The notes under the pieces were generated by a model. That model was not told the origin of the DNA and searched no databases. It saw only the letters and a list, made by a program, of their open reading frames with translations. The translations under genes were made by a program, and so were the position numbers. Of a DNA stretch of 64,000 nucleotides, positions 62,729 through 64,000 are shown piece after piece. How positions within the stretch are numbered: position 1 is the stretch's first letter; every line of letters begins with the position of its first letter. Source of the stretch: Membranipora membranacea. Its lineage: Eukaryota > Bryozoa > Gymnolaemata > Cheilostomatida > Membraniporidae. The stretch is taken from NCBI GenBank assembly GCA_914767715.1, contig OU612075.1:15500001-15564000 (forward strand), written 5' to 3'.

Positions 62729-63644
62729 CTACAAAAGAAAGTGAAATTCGTTCAGTCGCAGCGACTACTATTGTAACATACATCTTAAATGATTCCCTGA
62801 TTTATTATCGCCTCAATCGATCCAGTCACAAGCGGATCCAGTCCACTTATAAAAGACTATGGTTCCATGCTTCGAATTGGTTGTCCATTCCCATGAATGC
62901 TAACAATTTCCATGGTGAAAAAACATAAAAAGAGATCTGCTGTGGTCGGGGATTGAACGAGGGCCTCCCGCATGGAATCTATTGTTCCAGGCGTCTTAAA
63001 TGACTGTTGCGATTCAAAACGGACACGGTATCTGCCTTCAATTGAAGAAATTAGTATGGATGCATGTGAAAGTTTACCTAAATGCTAATCCCATGTATCG
63101 AATGGCCTTCAAATCGTTGTCACATCGACATATGGAAACATAGTTAATGTCATGATAAATGGTATCAGGGAGAAAAACTTAAACTGAACATCAACAATAA
63201 TTTATTTAATCATTTTGAGAACCAATGCCAATTGGTTTTGATGGTGGAAAGTTAACCCATCCAGTGCTGCCACACCCCAAATTGCCGCGTACCCAGCTCA
63301 TGAACCGAAGTATCTACATCAAAAAATAGAAAAGTTCTTACCTTTTATTATAAAATAGAATACTCTGTTGGCAGACTGGTCGATCGTTTGATTATAGCAA
63401 CTTCACGGTACGGCTCTTTGTATGTTAATAAACATGGAGGCTACATAAGTGATATCTCCAGGGAGTGATACTATACTGAGCCAGAGTTCCTTTGTGTTGT
63501 GGCCATAAGTCTGTAATTATCTCATTGTCATTTGGAGAAAGCGAGCCTTCAATTAAACTTTCAAAGTTGCTGGTGGCTAATTTGGTGTCCAAATTACCTA
63601 TACACCATGTTATATGAAGAAGAAATTACAACAAATCACTTATA
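62729..63644. promoter_or_regulatory. Divergent intergenic region (possible shared promoter)
   Basis: About 0.9 kb separates the start codon of gene E (- strand) from the ATG of a + strand gene. It includes a tRNA-like fragment (62945-62985, minus) with a B-box-like 'gttcaatcc'. I see no convincing TATA box. The promoter assignment rests on position alone. Confidence 0.4.
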
Positions 63645-63967
63645 ATGGAGATGTGTCAGGAGTTTTCCCTCATTGAATGGGATACTGATCAGAATTTCGT
63701 ATACGACCAAAATCAAGGTAATCTTTATTGCATTTTATTTCATCGTATTTAAAATTACTCATCAATTTATTTTCATAAGTTGATGTCTATATAGCTTTTT
63801 TGTTAATAAAAAGTGGTGTACTTCGTTTATTGTATATTCTTTACTGAAAGTGAATTTTATTGCAAGTTATTTTGTAATTACACTTCAAAATAATATTTTT
63901 TAATTTTAATTGCAGCTTTGTTTTCCAGACACTTTCCTGTTAGAAATTTCAGTTTACAAATATAGAG
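63645..63967 (+). CDS. Start of a divergent + strand gene (partial)
   Basis: Exon 63645-63717 begins MEMCQEFSLIEWDTDQNF and ends at a gtaatc donor in phase 1. An in-frame TGA lies upstream at 63615. A second exon, 63929-63967, follows a 'gttttccag' acceptor (DTFLLEISVYKYR) and ends at a gttagt donor, again in phase 1. The gene continues beyond the window. The peptide is too short to identify. An alternative acceptor at 63915 hits a stop, which favours the one chosen. Confidence 0.5.
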
Positions 63968-64000
63968 GTTAGTTATGGCTAGCTGAAGCTGTTTAGTTCT

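Overview
This is eukaryotic, almost certainly animal, genomic DNA. It is AT-rich, every convincing gene is split by GT-AG introns, and the proteins use extracellular metazoan modules: EGF and calcium-binding EGF, sushi-like, and mucin-type Thr/Pro repeats. LINE, SINE and hairpin (MITE-like) repeats fill the introns. Intron sizes from about 0.2 to 5 kb and the mixture of repeats do not fix the phylum. An invertebrate is likely, and I cannot say more than that. All gene models were built by hand from splice sites and reading phase, with no transcript evidence.

Left part (1-21.3 kb, + strand). Positions 1-1961 hold the last four exons of a glucose-6-phosphate 1-epimerase (aldose-1-epimerase fold) gene. 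Positions 4692-21270 hold a ten-exon gene for an unrecognised cytoplasmic protein with a low-complexity Ser/Pro N-terminal half and a helical, coiled-coil-like C-terminal half. Its introns carry a LINE fragment, several hairpin elements, a roughly 3 kb nested palindrome and a degenerate duplicate of one of its own exons.

Right part (22.2-62.7 kb, - strand). This is one tandem family of secreted modular proteins. In transcription order it comprises gene E (62728-55735, 9 exons, 743 aa), gene D (50390-48807, 3 exons, 294 aa), gene C (46780-31114, 17 exons, 788 aa) and gene A (29707-22229, 12 exons, 611 aa). All exon lengths and phases close without a stop in these models. Genes A, C and E share a signal peptide, a sushi-like module, a three-exon module I cannot name and a Cys-rich/EB-like segment, with the same intron phases. 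They then diverge: A adds EGF modules, C adds five more EGF exons, and E replaces that part with mucin repeats. All four genes end in a short cysteine domain with a strict pattern, C-x(11-13)-C-x-C-W-x-C-x(10)-C-x(6)-C. It occurs six times in the window and I do not recognise it as a named family. Gene D looks like a chimera, with an A/C-type promoter and first exon joined to an E-type mucin/cysteine 3' half.

Gene C's largest intron holds a defective LINE. A divergent + strand gene starts at 63645, opposite gene E. The most notable content is the family cluster: a secreted, repeat-bearing, exon-shuffling array whose members differ by module gain and loss. Its function (extracellular matrix, mucus, or recognition/defence) cannot be decided from sequence alone.
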